Positions 21,223 through 21,410 of a DNA stretch of 21,410 nt are shown in pieces. The DNA is from a virus, in the IMG/VR virus record IMGVR_UViG_3300037109_000097, positions 1 through 21,410 of that record; one strand, written 5' to 3'. Numbering within the stretch: the first letter of the stretch is position 1; every line of letters begins with the position of its first letter. The notes beneath the pieces are model-generated. The model made no database searches, was not told the DNA's origin, and saw only the letters and a list, made by a program, of their open reading frames with translations. The translations under genes and the position numbers were made by a program.

Positions 21223-21410
21223 TTACTTACCCTTCGCCTTGCTTGTCTTCCTGTAGAGGGCAAGGGCATCCTCGTACTTCCGTTCCACGTTATGCTTGAG
21301 TTGATCACCCTTTTCACCCTTGGCCATAACTATCAGTTCGTCAGCCTTTCCGCCGAGTTCCACAGCAAGTTTGATTATCATGTCCGGGCTAGGTATCTCA
21401 CCTCGAACCT
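21223..21410 (-). CDS. XRE-family regulator, C-terminal part (5' end beyond window)
   Basis: The last 61 residues are visible, ending at TAA 21225-21223. RGEIPSPDMIIKLAVELGGK followed by ADELIVMAKGEKGDQ matches the end of the Cro/CI helix-turn-helix domain (RGE..PS.D...KLA..L....DEL...A). A short basic C-terminal helix (HNVERKYEDALALYRKTSKA) follows. The domain is cut by the right edge, so the recognition helix is not visible. It is paired with the ImmA-like protease three bases downstream, as in ImmR/ImmA systems, and is likely the repressor or switch regulator. Confidence 0.75.
   Translation of the reverse strand, partial: VRGEIPSPDMIIKLAVELGGKADELIVMAKGEKGDQLKHNVERKYEDALALYRKTSKAKGK

Overview
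The window is part of a tailed-phage (siphovirus-type) genome or prophage. Almost all genes lie on the minus strand, so they read from right to left in transcription order: regulation, replication, packaging, head, neck, tail. A Planctomycetota host is likely. The evidence is a DUF1580-type helix-turn-helix protein, a HARE-HTH protein, a small terminase and gp10-like neck protein of the kind I associate with planctomycete prophages, and a secreted beta-helix protein of a style common there. This is inference from family resemblance, not a database match. No integrase, attachment site, tRNA, rRNA or CRISPR array is visible.

Right end (20.0-21.4 kb): the tail of an XRE-type regulator, then an ImmA/IrrE-like metalloprotease with an unusual HExxxH zinc motif, then a terminator. 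An AT-rich operator-like region follows. It leads into an early operon with tight overlaps: a 37-codon leader gene, a small HTH protein, a winged-helix replication protein, a zinc-finger/Toprim primase fused to a RecA-like helicase, and the DUF1580-type protein. A 380-base non-coding stretch (16.84-17.21 kb) follows. It holds two sets of 10-bp-phased repeats and is the best candidate for a replication origin or control region. Next comes a ParB-domain/DNA methyltransferase fusion.

Middle (13.8-15.6 kb): a plus-strand cassette of six small genes, each with its own ribosome binding site. It has its own promoter candidate and ends at a strong terminator. Two genes are tandem paralogs, one looks like a KOW/SH3 fold, and one carries a HARE-HTH domain. 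The others are unrecognised. It is the only clearly oppositely oriented block and looks like an accessory module.

Left (0-13.7 kb): small terminase, large terminase, NrdR-like zinc-ribbon protein, gpW-like joiner, lambda-type portal, a prohead-protease/Mu gpT-like major capsid fusion with an internal ribosome binding site, a terminator, and two duplicated DUF2190-type decoration proteins. After these come a head-tail connector, a membrane/coiled-coil protein, a secreted right-handed beta-helix protein, an unknown protein, a probable tail terminator, a gp10-like neck protein and a tail tube protein. A tail assembly chaperone pair (probably frameshifted) and a tape measure protein cut by the window edge complete the set. 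Most neighbours overlap by ATGA or sit a few bases apart, so they are probably translationally coupled.
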